Below are positions 34,080-42,963 of a stretch of DNA of 64,000 nt, piece by piece. Origin of the DNA: Streptomyces antibioticus. Its GTDB lineage: Bacteria > Actinomycetota > Actinomycetes > Streptomycetales > Streptomycetaceae. The notes under the pieces were generated by a model. The model did not search any database. It was not told where the DNA came from and worked only from the letters and a program-made list of their open reading frames with translations. Within the stretch, counting starts at the first letter, position 1, and every line of letters starts with the position of its first letter. A program made the translations under genes and the position numbers. The stretch is from NCBI RefSeq assembly GCF_001514065.1, contig NZ_KQ948432.1:79632-143631 (forward strand). The letters are read 5' to 3'.

Positions 34080-34877
34080 CTAGCTGACGAAGTACGTCGG
34101 GTTCGGCAGCTTGTAGGTGCGGTCGGCGTAGCCGCCGTCCAGGTCCGAGTACTGGTCGCCGAAGTTGGCGATGATCTCGTACCCGAGGTCGTCCTCGATG
34201 TGCTTGCGGGTGCCGCCCTTGTACTGCACGGTCGTGCAGGTCCAGGTGCCCGGCGTGGCGCACGCGCTCAGGTAGGCCGGCGGGTTCGCCTTGTCCTTGA
34301 GGAACACGTGGTCGGTGTCGAGGTTCACATCGGCGCCGATCTTCTTCAGGTTCGCCACGGCGGCGGTGCGCTGCGCCTCGGAGAGACCGGAGTTGTAGAA
34401 GACCTCGACGCCCTTGGAGTCGGCGTACTGGACGAGCTCGGCGCTGCCGAAGACACCCGGGCGGTCGGCCTTGTTCACGTAGTCGGCCCATGTGGCCGAG
34501 TTGTACGTGTAGTTGTAGCGCTTCTCGTAGTCGAGGCTGAGCAGCAGCGTGTCGTCGATGTCGAAGACGACCGCGGGCTTCTCGCCCTTGTGGTGGGCCT
34601 TGCGGGCCGCCTGGTCTATGTACTTGCGGGCGGCCTTGTCGAGGGCCGCGAGGTCCTTGGCGTACTGGCTGTCCGGGGACGCCTGGTAGACACCGCCCGC
34701 GTCGAGCGTGGTGCCGTAGTACGTGTCGATGTCCTTGACCAGGAGCCCGATGTTGTAGGGCTCGTGGGTGCTGTTCGCCGTCGACTGACCGGCGGTGGCC
34801 GCACCGGCGCCGTAGAGGCCGGCGCCGGCGACGGCACACGCGGCGGCGATGGCCGCGATACGCAGTGGCTTATGCAT
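34080..34877 (-). CDS. Secreted HAD-superfamily (subfamily IIIB) acid phosphatase
   Basis: 265 residues with a signal peptide (MHKPLRIAAIAAACAVAGAGLYG...). The HAD motif I is in VVFDIDDTLLLSLDYEK (both catalytic Asp present). Motif II lies near VEVFYNSGLSE and the end of the domain around NFGDQYSDLDGGYAD, typical of class B / plant-vegetative-storage-like acid phosphatases (Pfam acid_phosphat_B). It releases phosphate from extracellular esters. It is the last gene of the minus-strand run before the convergent sigma operon and is probably transcribed separately from the pectinases. Confidence 0.9.
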   Translation of the reverse strand: MHKPLRIAAIAAACAVAGAGLYGAGAATAGQSTANSTHEPYNIGLLVKDIDTYYGTTLDAGGVYQASPDSQYAKDLAALDKAARKYIDQAARKAHHKGEKPAVVFDIDDTLLLSLDYEKRYNYTYNSATWADYVNKADRPGVFGSAELVQYADSKGVEVFYNSGLSEAQRTAAVANLKKIGADVNLDTDHVFLKDKANPPAYLSACATPGTWTCTTVQYKGGTRKHIEDDLGYEIIANFGDQYSDLDGGYADRTYKLPNPTYFVS

Positions 34878-34913
34878 GACAGAGTTCTACGCGCGTCACC
34901 GCCGCGGGCGCGA

Positions 34914-34959
34914 GACCCGTTGCCCGATCGAGACCTCCTGCACGGGCAAAAAACGGGTC
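34914..34959 (-). terminator. Hairpin after the PL9 pectate lyase gene
   Basis: GACCCGT-TGCCCG (34914-34926) pairs with CGGGCA (34943-34948) and ACGGGTC (34953-34959), with a small A-rich bulge. It lies between the PL9 stop and the phosphatase start. Confidence 0.45.
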
Positions 34960-34986
34960 AAGCGCCCCGGCCTTGGGAAAGGGCCG

Positions 34987-36099
34987 TCAGTTCATCGTGG
35001 CGCCGATGGTCGTCGAGCCGGTCGTGAGAAACGTCGTCGCGGGCAGGGTGCCGCTCGAACTGCGGGCGCCGTACGTCGTCGACGCGTCCGTCGAGCGGAA
35101 GGACGGGGTCGGGATGCCGGAGTCCCAGTTGTTGCCGGCCGAGGTGACCGAGGAGCCCTTGCTGACCAGGCCGCTGCCGTTGCTCACCGCAAGGTTCTTG
35201 CCGAGCTTCGCGGAGCCGGTGGCGAAGTAGTAGCCCCACTTGCTGTTGGCGTAGGCGGTGGTGCGGTTGATGACGATCGCGCCGGTGTTGGAGTTCTCGG
35301 TGAAGCCGTTGCCGGCGTTGCCCCAGGCGGCCGAGTTGTTGACGACGTGCGCGACGACCTCGCCGTCACCGCCCAGCTTGTAGCCGTTGCCGTCGCCCGC
35401 GAACGCGGAGTCGGACCAGCGGTTGACGCCGTTGCCGAAGGACCAGGTGTGCTCGACGGTGACGGGCGAGGAGAAGGACCAGAAGTCGATGCCGTCGTCG
35501 CTGTTGTTGTAGAGGCGGGCACCGGTGATCAGGTTGCCGGTGCCGGAGCCGAACTTCACGGCGACACCGTCCGCGTTCTCGCCGTGGTTCGCGGCGTCGT
35601 AATTGCCGTGGGAGTCGATGTTCTTGACGGTGTTGTTCACGGTGCCGTCGCCGGTGAGCGTGAAGCCGGAGTCGCCGCCGTTGATGGTCTTGATGTCGTT
35701 CCAGTTGGTCCCGGTGCAGGACTGGCAGACGACCGCGCTGTCCGGGGAGTTCTGGAAGGTGAGGCGGGAGACGTTCCAGTAGTCCGCGGTCAGCTTGAAG
35801 ATCCAGTCGCCGGCCGGGAGCGAGGACCCGTCGATCTTCACGGTCTCGCTGCCGTACGCGGTGAGCTGGATCGGGCTCGACGCCGTGCCGTTGGCCGTGG
35901 ACTGGAGGGTGGCGGTCGGGTAGTAGGTGCCGCCGCGGACCTGGATGACGGTGCCGGCGGTGGCGTTCTTGAGGGCGTTGGACAGGTCGGTGGAGTTGGA
36001 GACGACCACCGTCGCGGCCTGTGCCTGGGTGGGGAGGACGGCGACACCGGAGCCGAGGGCGAGGGCGGCCGTCGCGAGGAGGGCGGTACGACGAGACAT
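34987..36099 (-). CDS. Secreted right-handed beta-helix pectate lyase, PL9-like
   Basis: 370 residues with a signal peptide (MSRRTALLATAALALGSGVA..., cleavage near QAQA). The body is a right-handed parallel beta-helix. The PL9 calcium/catalytic region is recognisable as HGENADGVAVKFGSG followed by YNNSDDGIDFWSFSS, with the clustered Asp residues expected for calcium binding. PL9 enzymes cleave polygalacturonate or rhamnogalacturonan by beta-elimination outside the cell. It is the distal gene of a run of pectin-active enzymes on the minus strand. Confidence 0.85.
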   Translation of the reverse strand: MSRRTALLATAALALGSGVAVLPTQAQAATVVVSNSTDLSNALKNATAGTVIQVRGGTYYPTATLQSTANGTASSPIQLTAYGSETVKIDGSSLPAGDWIFKLTADYWNVSRLTFQNSPDSAVVCQSCTGTNWNDIKTINGGDSGFTLTGDGTVNNTVKNIDSHGNYDAANHGENADGVAVKFGSGTGNLITGARLYNNSDDGIDFWSFSSPVTVEHTWSFGNGVNRWSDSAFAGDGNGYKLGGDGEVVAHVVNNSAAWGNAGNGFTENSNTGAIVINRTTAYANSKWGYYFATGSAKLGKNLAVSNGSGLVSKGSSVTSAGNNWDSGIPTPSFRSTDASTTYGARSSSGTLPATTFLTTGSTTIGATMN

Positions 36100-36152
36100 G
36101 GAGTGCGGGTCCTTTCGTCGTGCGGTGGGGGAACGGGGTTTCTCTCTGGTGC

Positions 36153-36179
36153 GGGCTCCGCGAAGACATGGCGGAGCCC
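36153..36179 (-). terminator. Hairpin after the first pectinesterase gene
   Basis: A perfect 9-bp stem GGGCTCCGC (36153-36161) / GCGGAGCCC (36171-36179) with a 9-base loop. It lies 18 bases beyond the pectinesterase stop on the minus strand, with no T-run. Confidence 0.55.
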
Positions 36180-36197
36180 CCGGTGTCAGGAGTGGCC

Positions 36198-37217
36198 TTA
36201 CGGCCGCCAGTCACCGAGATAGGTCGCCTTGGTGTGCAACGCGGCCTCGTCCGGAAAGAGTTGAGGCCGGTTCTCCGGCACCGTGATCACCGCGCCCGGG
36301 CCGGAGTTGCGGTACTCCCGGAAGCGCATGGTCTGCCAGGGGTACTGCTCCCGCATATGGGTGTAGGGGGCGAGCGGGTCGATGCCGGGCCCGATGCGGG
36401 TGTCCCGGACCACGAGGGACGGCCACGCGGTGGTCTCGTACGACGGCACCCAGGGCCGCGCGAGCTTGTACGCCGCGTCCTCGGCGCCGGAGGTGATGCG
36501 GGAGCGGACGGCGAGGATGCCGTACGGGTTGGTCCGGGCGGTGGAGGGGGCGAAGACCATGCCCTTCGGGGTGAAGGTGACGTCCCGCTGCAGGGTGTGG
36601 AAGTGGCAGTCCTCGAAGACGGCGGTGGCCCGGCCGAAGACGAAGTCGACGTCGCCCTCGATGTAGCAGTGGTGGAAGTACTGCCGGTCGAAGGAAGCCG
36701 GCGCGGCCGTCTCCACGAACAGCGTGTCCTGGTGCGCGAGGAGCCGGACGTTCTCGAAGTGGGTGCGGTCGCCGTAGGTGCAAGCCGCCACCGCCTGGGT
36801 GCCGGTGATCTCGGGGTGGTCGGCGCGCAGCCAGTCGTTGGCGAGGGTGAGGTCGCGGACGGTGAGGCCCGGGGCGGCGGAGGTGAAGGTGGCGGAGCCC
36901 GCGGTGCCGTAGGTTCCTGAACCGTCCGGCTTCTGGGTGCCGTTGGCGTTGTCGTACACGATGACGGCGTCGCGCGGATCGCGGGAGGCGCCACGGATGG
37001 TCAACTCGGCTTTGTCGACGGGCACGTTGACGACCTCGCGGTAAGTCCCCGGGTGCACGAGGATCGTCCGGCCGGGGCCGGCCACCGCGTCCACGGCGGC
37101 CTGGACGGAGTCGCCGGGCCGGACGTGCAGGACACGACGGCCACTCGCGAAGGCATCCGCGGAGCCCACGGCCAGGAGACCCGCCGTCACGCCCGTCAGC
37201 AGGGTGCGTCGGCGCAT
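36198..37217 (-). CDS. Secreted pectinesterase (CE8)
   Basis: 339 residues with a twin-Arg-like start (MRRRTLLTGVTAGLLAVG) and signal region. It is a CE8 beta-helix; the two catalytic Asp are in LLAHQDTLFVE and YIEGDVDFVFGRA, the Gln of the oxyanion hole in TQAVAACT, and the substrate Arg/Trp in YKLARPWVPSYETTAW. It removes methyl esters from homogalacturonan so that pectate lyases can cut. A second, diverged copy lies one base upstream on the same strand. Confidence 0.93.
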   Translation of the reverse strand: MRRRTLLTGVTAGLLAVGSADAFASGRRVLHVRPGDSVQAAVDAVAGPGRTILVHPGTYREVVNVPVDKAELTIRGASRDPRDAVIVYDNANGTQKPDGSGTYGTAGSATFTSAAPGLTVRDLTLANDWLRADHPEITGTQAVAACTYGDRTHFENVRLLAHQDTLFVETAAPASFDRQYFHHCYIEGDVDFVFGRATAVFEDCHFHTLQRDVTFTPKGMVFAPSTARTNPYGILAVRSRITSGAEDAAYKLARPWVPSYETTAWPSLVVRDTRIGPGIDPLAPYTHMREQYPWQTMRFREYRNSGPGAVITVPENRPQLFPDEAALHTKATYLGDWRP

Positions 37218-37218
37218 G

Positions 37219-38346
37219 TCAGCACGTCTCCTTCCACGGCTGCCAGTCGCCGAGACAGGCCTCGCGGGTCGCCGACTCGGCCTGCTCGTCGGAGAGTTGG
37301 GGCCGGTTCTCGGGGACGGTGATCTCGGCGCCGGGGCCGACGTTGCGGTACTCGGCGAAGCGCTGGTTCTGCCACGGGTAGGAGGCGGACATGTTCGTGT
37401 AGGGCGCGACCGCGTCGATGCCGGCGCCTAGGTGGGTGTTCCGGACGACAAGACCGGGCCGGGCGGTGGGGTCGGAGCTCGGCACCCAGGGGCGGGCCAG
37501 CTTGTAGGAGGCATCCGGGGCCTCGCCGCTGATCCGGCTGCGCGTGACCAGGTAGCCGAACGGGTTGGCGCCGGCCGTGGAGGGCGCGAAGACGAAACCA
37601 TATGGGGCGGTGGCCAGGTCGCTGCGGTCCAGGGTGTGGAAGTGGCAGTGCTCGTAGACCGCGGTGGCACGGCCGAAGACGAAGTCGACGTCGCCCTCGG
37701 CGTAGCAGTGGGAGAAGTACTGGCGCGCGAAGACGGTCAGGGCGAGGGAGTCGGCGTACAGGGTGTCCTGGTGGCCGAGGAAGCGGCAGTGGTGGAAGGC
37801 GGAGCGGTCGCCCATGACCTTGAGGGCGACGGCCTGGGTGGCGCTGATGTCGGGGTGGTCGGCGCGCAGCCAGTCGTTGGCGAAGGTGATCCAGCGGGCG
37901 GTGAAGCCGTCGGCTCGGAGGGTGGTGGTGGCCGAGCCGGTGGTGCCGTACGTTCCCGAGCCGTCGGGCTTCGGGGTGCCGGCCGCGTGGTCGTGGACGA
38001 TGACGACGTCCCGGGGGTCCTCCGAAGCGCCGATCCAGGTGGCCTCGGTGCGGGTGGCGTCGAGGCCGACGGTCTCCCGGTAGGTGCCGGGTGCGATGAC
38101 CAGGGTCCAGCCGCTGCCGGTGGTGGCGTCGACGGCGGCCTGGACGGTGGTGTGGTCGCCGCGGCCCCGGGTGTCGACGTAGAGCGTGTTCGGGGTCAGA
38201 CGCCTGGCCGGGGAGCCGAAGCGGCCGAAGGGACGGGGGCCCGCGAGGGCGGGAGTGGGAGTGAGGGCGAGGGCGGCGGCCGTGCCGGTGCTCGCCAGCA
38301 GGAATCCCCTTCGGGAAAGGGAGAGTTGGGTGTGGGGCGAGGACAT
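37219..38346 (-). CDS. Secreted pectinesterase (CE8), second paralogue
   Basis: 375 residues with a signal peptide after SRRGFLLASTGTAAALALTPTPALA (twin-Arg-type). It has the same CE8 motifs as its neighbour: FLGHQDTLYAD, CYAEGDVDFVFGRA and YKLARPWVPSSDPTA. The two proteins share the C-terminal PENRPQL and LGDWQPW endings and clearly arose by tandem duplication, with only one base between stop and start. Different regulation or substrate preference (degree of methylation) may explain retention of both. Confidence 0.93.
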   Translation of the reverse strand: MSSPHTQLSLSRRGFLLASTGTAAALALTPTPALAGPRPFGRFGSPARRLTPNTLYVDTRGRGDHTTVQAAVDATTGSGWTLVIAPGTYRETVGLDATRTEATWIGASEDPRDVVIVHDHAAGTPKPDGSGTYGTTGSATTTLRADGFTARWITFANDWLRADHPDISATQAVALKVMGDRSAFHHCRFLGHQDTLYADSLALTVFARQYFSHCYAEGDVDFVFGRATAVYEHCHFHTLDRSDLATAPYGFVFAPSTAGANPFGYLVTRSRISGEAPDASYKLARPWVPSSDPTARPGLVVRNTHLGAGIDAVAPYTNMSASYPWQNQRFAEYRNVGPGAEITVPENRPQLSDEQAESATREACLGDWQPWKETC

Positions 38347-38401
38347 GCGGGGGCTCCTTGGGAGTGCGGCTCGGCAGGGGGTTTCCTCGCGTGGGGGGGG
38401 T

Positions 38402-38450
38402 GCCGGGGCGGACGCGCTCGGGATGTGAGCACGATGCGCTCCGCCCCGGC
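38402..38450 (-). terminator. Hairpin after the PL1 pectate lyase gene
   Basis: A perfect 11-bp stem GCCGGGGCGGA (38402-38412) / TCCGCCCCGGC (38440-38450), extended by GCGC on both sides of the loop. It starts 17 bases beyond the PL1 stop on the minus strand. Confidence 0.55.
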
Positions 38451-38467
38451 CGATCGGGGGGCGGGCG

Positions 38468-39808
38468 TCAGCAGGCGTTGCCGGCGCCCGCGCGGTGGTC
38501 GACGATCGCCGGGACCGCCTTGACCGGGTCGACCTTGGTACGCAGCGTGGGCGTCCAGCCGGCGCCGGACTCCAGGGTCTCGGCCGGGATCTCCGCGTTG
38601 TGGACCGCGATCAGATCGGTGACGACCCCGTTCACGGTGTTGTCGGCGGCGGTCAGCGGCGACACGTTCCAGCGCTTGAGCACCTTGGCCGCGCTGATCC
38701 CCTCCGGCAGCGTGAACGCGTTGTGCTCGGCGACGAGTTGGGACTCCTTGCCGATGCCGAAGCTGTAGCCGTAGTCGTCGTTCGCCACGAAGTGGTTGTT
38801 GTACGAGTCGACCTGCCCGAAGCGGACGCGCGGCGCGCGCTCGACCAGGTTGGAGAACAGGTTGTGGTGGAAGGTGACCTTGAGCTTGCCGCGGTCCCCC
38901 GCCGCCGTGGACTCGCTGTCGCTGTTGCCGACGAGGATCGTCTTGTCGTGGTCGGCGAAGACGTTCCAGGAGGCGGTGACGTGGTCGGCGCCCTTGACGA
39001 TGTCCAGCTCACCGTCGTGCTGCTGGTAGAGCATGCCGAAGTAGGTGGGCGCGGCGCTGTCGGGGTGGGAGCCGTCGGTGAAGGTGTTGTGGTCGATCCA
39101 CACGTGGGTGGAGCCGTGGACGACGGCGGTGTCGTACTCGGAGTTCCAGTTGCCCTTGTCGCCGTCGGTCGGATCCCACTGCGGGAAGCAGTCGATCGGG
39201 CTCTCGAAGGCGATGTTGCGGACGATGACGTTGTCGACGCCCTTGATCTGGAGGCCGGCGCCCTTGATCGCGGCGTTCCTGCCAACCCCGATGATCGTGG
39301 TGTTGGAGGGGATGTTGACCTTGATGGCCTTGTCCTGGGCGGCGGCCGAGATCCGGCGCAGACCCTCGGGACTGTCGTCGGGCTCGGCGCTCAGGTCGGT
39401 GTCGAGGCCCCAGGTCTCCGGCGCGTACTTGGTGAGGTAGGCGTCGAAGTCGTATCCCTCGGCGGCGAAGGCGTCACAGCCCTCGGAGACGGCGTCGATG
39501 GTCCCCTTGACCTTGATGATCTTCGGCGCGTCGCCGTCGGCGGCGAGGGCGGCCTTGAACTCGGCCCAGGTGGAGACGGTGTGGACGTGCTCGGCGTCGG
39601 CCTTGGCCCCGCCGGTCGTCCCGGTGCCGTACGAGGCCCAGCCGTCGCCCGCCGGCAGGGTCTGCCGGGCGAGGTCCCGTCCCTGTGCCTGGGCGCTGGG
39701 GCCGGTCACGGCGAGGGCGAGGGCGGTGCAGCCGACCACGGCGACGGCAGCGCGCGCCACCGAGGTCACTGTTGATGTGGCATGCCCATGCCATTTCTGT
39801 GTGTTCAT
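38468..39808 (-). CDS. Secreted pectate lyase, PL1
   Basis: 446 residues from the ATG at 39808 (AAGAGAG upstream). A long signal peptide ends near SAQAQG. It has the PL1 beta-helix with calcium-binding NVIVRNIAFESPIDCFPQWDPTDG, the VWIDHNTFTDG strand, and the catalytic-region RAPRVRFGQVDSYNNHF (conserved RxPxxR). It cleaves de-esterified polygalacturonate by beta-elimination in the medium. It lies directly upstream of the pectinesterases in the transcribed direction and downstream of the SGNH acetylesterase. Confidence 0.93.
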   Translation of the reverse strand: MNTQKWHGHATSTVTSVARAAVAVVGCTALALAVTGPSAQAQGRDLARQTLPAGDGWASYGTGTTGGAKADAEHVHTVSTWAEFKAALAADGDAPKIIKVKGTIDAVSEGCDAFAAEGYDFDAYLTKYAPETWGLDTDLSAEPDDSPEGLRRISAAAQDKAIKVNIPSNTTIIGVGRNAAIKGAGLQIKGVDNVIVRNIAFESPIDCFPQWDPTDGDKGNWNSEYDTAVVHGSTHVWIDHNTFTDGSHPDSAAPTYFGMLYQQHDGELDIVKGADHVTASWNVFADHDKTILVGNSDSESTAAGDRGKLKVTFHHNLFSNLVERAPRVRFGQVDSYNNHFVANDDYGYSFGIGKESQLVAEHNAFTLPEGISAAKVLKRWNVSPLTAADNTVNGVVTDLIAVHNAEIPAETLESGAGWTPTLRTKVDPVKAVPAIVDHRAGAGNAC

Positions 39809-39846
39809 GGTGCGGCTCTCTTTTCTCAAGTCGGGGGTGGGGCCGG

Positions 39847-40641
39847 TTACGCGGCGGCTTCGGGCCAGGTGATCCAGGACGTGGGAATCTCGGCGTCCAG
39901 GCGGCAGACGTCCCGCGGACGCAGCACCCGGGTTCGCAGCAGCTCCCGCACCACGAGCCGCGCCACGGCGATCGCGCCCGGCGGGTTGAAGTGCGTGTTG
40001 TCCTGCTCGGTCGCGGTCCAGTTGAAGTACGTCCTGGTCTCCTCGACCCCGAGCCGCTGCCACAGGGCGAGGGACAGCGCCTGGAGGTCGAGCAAGGCCA
40101 CGCCCTCCTCCTCCGCCAGCGCCCGCATCGCCGCCGGGTAGTCGCCGTGGGTCGGCAGGGCGTTGCCGGCCGCGTCGAACTTCCGCCGCTCGACGGAGGT
40201 GGCGAGGACGGGCCGGGCACCATGGGCACGGGCGCCGTCGATGTACAGCCGCAGACAGTCCTGGTACGTCGTCCAGGGCTCGGTGTACCGGGTCGGGTCG
40301 GCGGACTTCTCGTCGTTGTGCCCGAACTGGACGAGGAGAAAGTCCCCGGGCCGAATGGCCGCGAGGATCACATCGAGCCGACCCTCGTCCAGGAAACTCT
40401 TCGAACTCCGCCCGTTCACCGCGTGATTGGCGACGGGCCGGTCTTGGTGCAGGAAGAAGGGAAGCGCCATGCCCCAACCGGTCTCGGGAGCGGCGTCGGC
40501 GTATTTCTGGGCGGCGGTGGAGTCACCGGCGATGTAGAGAGTGCGATCACGGGAGGCGGCCTGAGCGGTACCGGTGGCCGCGAAAGCGAGAGGAACAGCG
40601 GCAAGGGCCGCAGAAGTGACCTGACGGCGGCTGATGGACAT
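39847..40641 (-). CDS. Secreted SGNH esterase, rhamnogalacturonan acetylesterase-like
   Basis: 264 residues with a twin-Arg-type signal (MSISRRQVTSAALAAVPLAF...). SGNH blocks are present: nucleophile Ser in YIAGDSTAAQ, block II near NGRSSKSF, Asn in LVQFGHNDEKS, and the catalytic Asp/His in QDNTHFNPPGA. This spacing matches rhamnogalacturonan acetylesterases (CE12), which remove acetyl groups from pectin hairy regions. It starts 39 bases upstream of the PL1 gene on the same strand. Confidence 0.9.
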   Translation of the reverse strand: MSISRRQVTSAALAAVPLAFAATGTAQAASRDRTLYIAGDSTAAQKYADAAPETGWGMALPFFLHQDRPVANHAVNGRSSKSFLDEGRLDVILAAIRPGDFLLVQFGHNDEKSADPTRYTEPWTTYQDCLRLYIDGARAHGARPVLATSVERRKFDAAGNALPTHGDYPAAMRALAEEEGVALLDLQALSLALWQRLGVEETRTYFNWTATEQDNTHFNPPGAIAVARLVVRELLRTRVLRPRDVCRLDAEIPTSWITWPEAAA

Positions 40642-40659
40642 GCGGTGCCTTTCCTGCCT

Positions 40660-40699
40660 CAGGGGCGCGGGGCTGTATCAATTTGCGGCTCCGCCGCGT
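40660..40699. repeat. Dispersed Streptomyces repeat, variant copy D
   Basis: It begins with the same CAGGGGCGCGGGG as copies A and C, then diverges to TGTATCAATTTGCGGCTCC, ending in a hairpin GCGGC/GCCGC (40685-40689 with 40693-40697). It lies between the sugar-binding-protein stop and the esterase start. Confidence 0.6.
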
Positions 40700-40709
40700 G
40701 GGAGGAAAG

Positions 40710-42053
40710 TCAGCCCTTCTGCGCATTCCACTCCGCCTGGGCGTCGTTCAACTGGTCGGCCAGCGTGTCCAGGAAGTCCTTCGCGCTCATCTTCCCGAGC
40801 AGCACCTTCTGGAAGTTCGGCTCGTTGTCGGCCTTGGAGATGGTCCCCCAGTCGGGCAGGTAGTACGGCAGCTGAACAATGGTGGTCGACCCGTCGTTCA
40901 GCGCGGCGGCGGCCAGCTTCGTGGGCTCGGCCTTCGCGATCCACGCGTCCTTGGCCGCCTCGTTGTTCGCCGGCACCTGCCCCGCGGACTCGTTGAACTT
41001 CGAGTTCTCCGCGTGCGAGACCGCGAACTCGATGAACTTCCAGGCCGCTTCCTTGTTCTTGGAGCTCTTGAACAGACCGATGCCGTCCACGGGGTTGGAC
41101 ACCTGCACCCGCTTGCCGGAGGGACCGGTCGGCTGTGGGATACCGCGGAACTTCTCGACGCCGAGCGACTTCACATGGTCCTGGTAGGAGCCCAGGTTGT
41201 GATTGAGCATTCCGATCGTGCCGGAGTCCCACTGGGCGACCATCTTGGTGAAGTCGTTGTTGAGGTCGGCGGACGGGGTGGCTCTCTTGTAGAGCGCGGC
41301 GTACTTCTCCAGCGCCTCGACGTTCTTCGGGTCGTTGACGGTGGTCTTGTCACCGTTCCAGAAGGACGTGATGCCGCTCTGTCCGTACATCGCGTCCAGT
41401 GCCTGGGCGATGGAGCCGGCGCCACCGCGGATGGTGTAACCGAACTGGTTCTTCTTGGCGTTGGTCAGTTTCTCCGCGGCCTCGTAGAACGTGTCCCAGG
41501 TCGTCGGCTCGTCCAGGCCCGCCTTCTGGAACAGGTCGGTGCGGTAGTAGAGCACGCCGTTGTTCGCGGAGGTCGGCACCGAGTACAGCGTGTCGTCGAC
41601 GCCGCCGGCCGCCTTCAGCGATGTGAGCATGTCCTCGTTGAGCTTGCCGTCGAGGGAGGACTCGGCGAGTCGGTCGTCGACCGGCTCCAGCACCTTCTGC
41701 GCGGAGAAGCTGGCGATCATCGCCGCGCCGACACCGCCGACGTCCGGCAGACCGCCGCCCTGGATGGCGGTCTCGACCTTGGACTGGTAGTCCGCGGCGG
41801 GGATGCCGACGTACTCGACGTCGATGTCCGGGTTGGCCTTCTCGAAGTCGGCGATGATCGCCTTCCAGGCGTCGGTGCGGACACCGCCGTTGTTGTCCCA
41901 GAAGACGATCTTGCCCTTGCCGCTGCCTTCGTCGCCCTTGTCACCGCCGGTGCCGCTGCCGTCGTCACCGCAGGCGGTGGCGGTCAGGGCGAGGACGGAA
42001 CCCAGGGCGACGGCCGCGGCGGCGCGCCTGCTTCTACGGATGTTGATCTTCAT
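40710..42053 (-). CDS. Sugar ABC transporter substrate-binding lipoprotein
   Basis: 447 residues from the ATG at 42053 (AAGAGAG upstream). The lipobox is ALTATAC, followed by an acidic Asp/Gly/Ser-rich tether. It has the SBP_bac_1 (MalE-like) fold: IVFWDNNGGVRTDAWKAIIADFEKANPDIDVEYVG near the N-terminus and the hinge regions WDSGTIGMLNHNLGSY and WKFIEFAVSH. In context it should bind pectin-derived oligosaccharides or a plant glycoside for the permeases at 44239-46064. Its start lies inside the last 20 bases of the PmoA gene, so translation is coupled. Confidence 0.92.
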   Translation of the reverse strand: MKINIRRSRRAAAAVALGSVLALTATACGDDGSGTGGDKGDEGSGKGKIVFWDNNGGVRTDAWKAIIADFEKANPDIDVEYVGIPAADYQSKVETAIQGGGLPDVGGVGAAMIASFSAQKVLEPVDDRLAESSLDGKLNEDMLTSLKAAGGVDDTLYSVPTSANNGVLYYRTDLFQKAGLDEPTTWDTFYEAAEKLTNAKKNQFGYTIRGGAGSIAQALDAMYGQSGITSFWNGDKTTVNDPKNVEALEKYAALYKRATPSADLNNDFTKMVAQWDSGTIGMLNHNLGSYQDHVKSLGVEKFRGIPQPTGPSGKRVQVSNPVDGIGLFKSSKNKEAAWKFIEFAVSHAENSKFNESAGQVPANNEAAKDAWIAKAEPTKLAAAALNDGSTTIVQLPYYLPDWGTISKADNEPNFQKVLLGKMSAKDFLDTLADQLNDAQAEWNAQKG

Positions 42054-42963
42054 GGGTCGGCTCTCTTCTTCTGGATGCAACTGAACGGGAAGGAGTAGGG
42101 GTCTCGGCAAGCACTTGCCCAGGAGTCACCGCCTTCCGGACGAGCGCGGCGGCCGCGTACCGGTCGAGGCGGCCGTCGGCGACGACGGTGACGACCCGGC
42201 GTACGAGGGTGTCACCGGCGGCGATCGGCACCCGCTCGGTGTGCGCCAACGACGAGCCCACGCCCGGGTATTCGGCGGTGCGCACGAACCACGGGTCGCG
42301 GCGGGTCTGCTCGGTGGCCCCGGCGAACACCAGCGTCCAGGTGGAGCCGACGAGGGCGAGCCAGTCGGCGCGCCGCCCGTGGACCTCCGACTCCCCCTCG
42401 GTGCCGGCGGTGAAGACGTCCGGCGCCCGCTCCTCCTTCCGGGCCCTCCAGAAGAAGCCGCCGTACGCTGCGCCCGGGCGGCCGTTGGTGGCCGGGCTGC
42501 CGATCGAGAGCGGGCGGTCGGTGACGTTGGTGAGCGCGAAGGTGAAGTCCAACGCCCAGGCGGTGTCGGTGAGTTCGGTGGCCGCCACGGTCCGGCGCTC
42601 GCGCAGCAGCTCGCCGCCCGCGGCGACCCAGCGCAGCTCCTCCACGAAGCCGTCCGGGTCGCGCAGCTGGAACCCGGTGTGCCGCTGGGCGCCGTGGTTG
42701 TCGAGCTCGGTGGGGCCCTGGTCACGGACGTAGGTGCGGCCGCCCCAGAAGTTGTGCCCCTCGACGTCGGGAACGGCGACACCGACGCCGAGGTGGTGGG
42801 GATGGTCGGCGGGGCTGAGCTCGGTGACAGCCGTGCCGGCCAGGGTGGTGACCGGGTGGAGGTAGGGGCGCGGCGAGAGCCGGCGGGACAGCTCGGGCCG
42901 GGTGACACAGCGGCCGACCGGGCGGCCCGCGACGCGCAGGACCGGGGTGTCGTGGGCCGTCAT
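42034..42963 (-). CDS. PmoA/DUF6807 family protein
   Basis: 309 residues. A beta-rich protein with the family features LHPVTTLAGTAVTELSPADHPHHLGVGVAVPDV near the N-terminus (conserved HPHH), FWGGRTYVRD, and YGGFFWRARK in the middle. The group is annotated as methane oxygenase PmoA only by an old misnomer; it has no relation to particulate methane monooxygenase. Members are almost always next to Gfo/Idh/MocA oxidoreductases in polysaccharide loci, as here, where the start overlaps the oxidoreductase stop by one base. The role is unknown. Confidence 0.82.
   Translation of the reverse strand: MTAHDTPVLRVAGRPVGRCVTRPELSRRLSPRPYLHPVTTLAGTAVTELSPADHPHHLGVGVAVPDVEGHNFWGGRTYVRDQGPTELDNHGAQRHTGFQLRDPDGFVEELRWVAAGGELLRERRTVAATELTDTAWALDFTFALTNVTDRPLSIGSPATNGRPGAAYGGFFWRARKEERAPDVFTAGTEGESEVHGRRADWLALVGSTWTLVFAGATEQTRRDPWFVRTAEYPGVGSSLAHTERVPIAAGDTLVRRVVTVVADGRLDRYAAAALVRKAVTPGQVLAETPTPSRSVASRRREPTHEDQHP

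Noticed and set aside
32611-34839. 742-codon minus-strand frame
   Set aside because: Spans the sigma-factor partner and phosphatase genes in the wrong frame; composition is shadow-like.
38390-38400. G-run near the second pectinesterase
   Set aside because: Simple homopolymer in a gap; no symmetry or coding effect.
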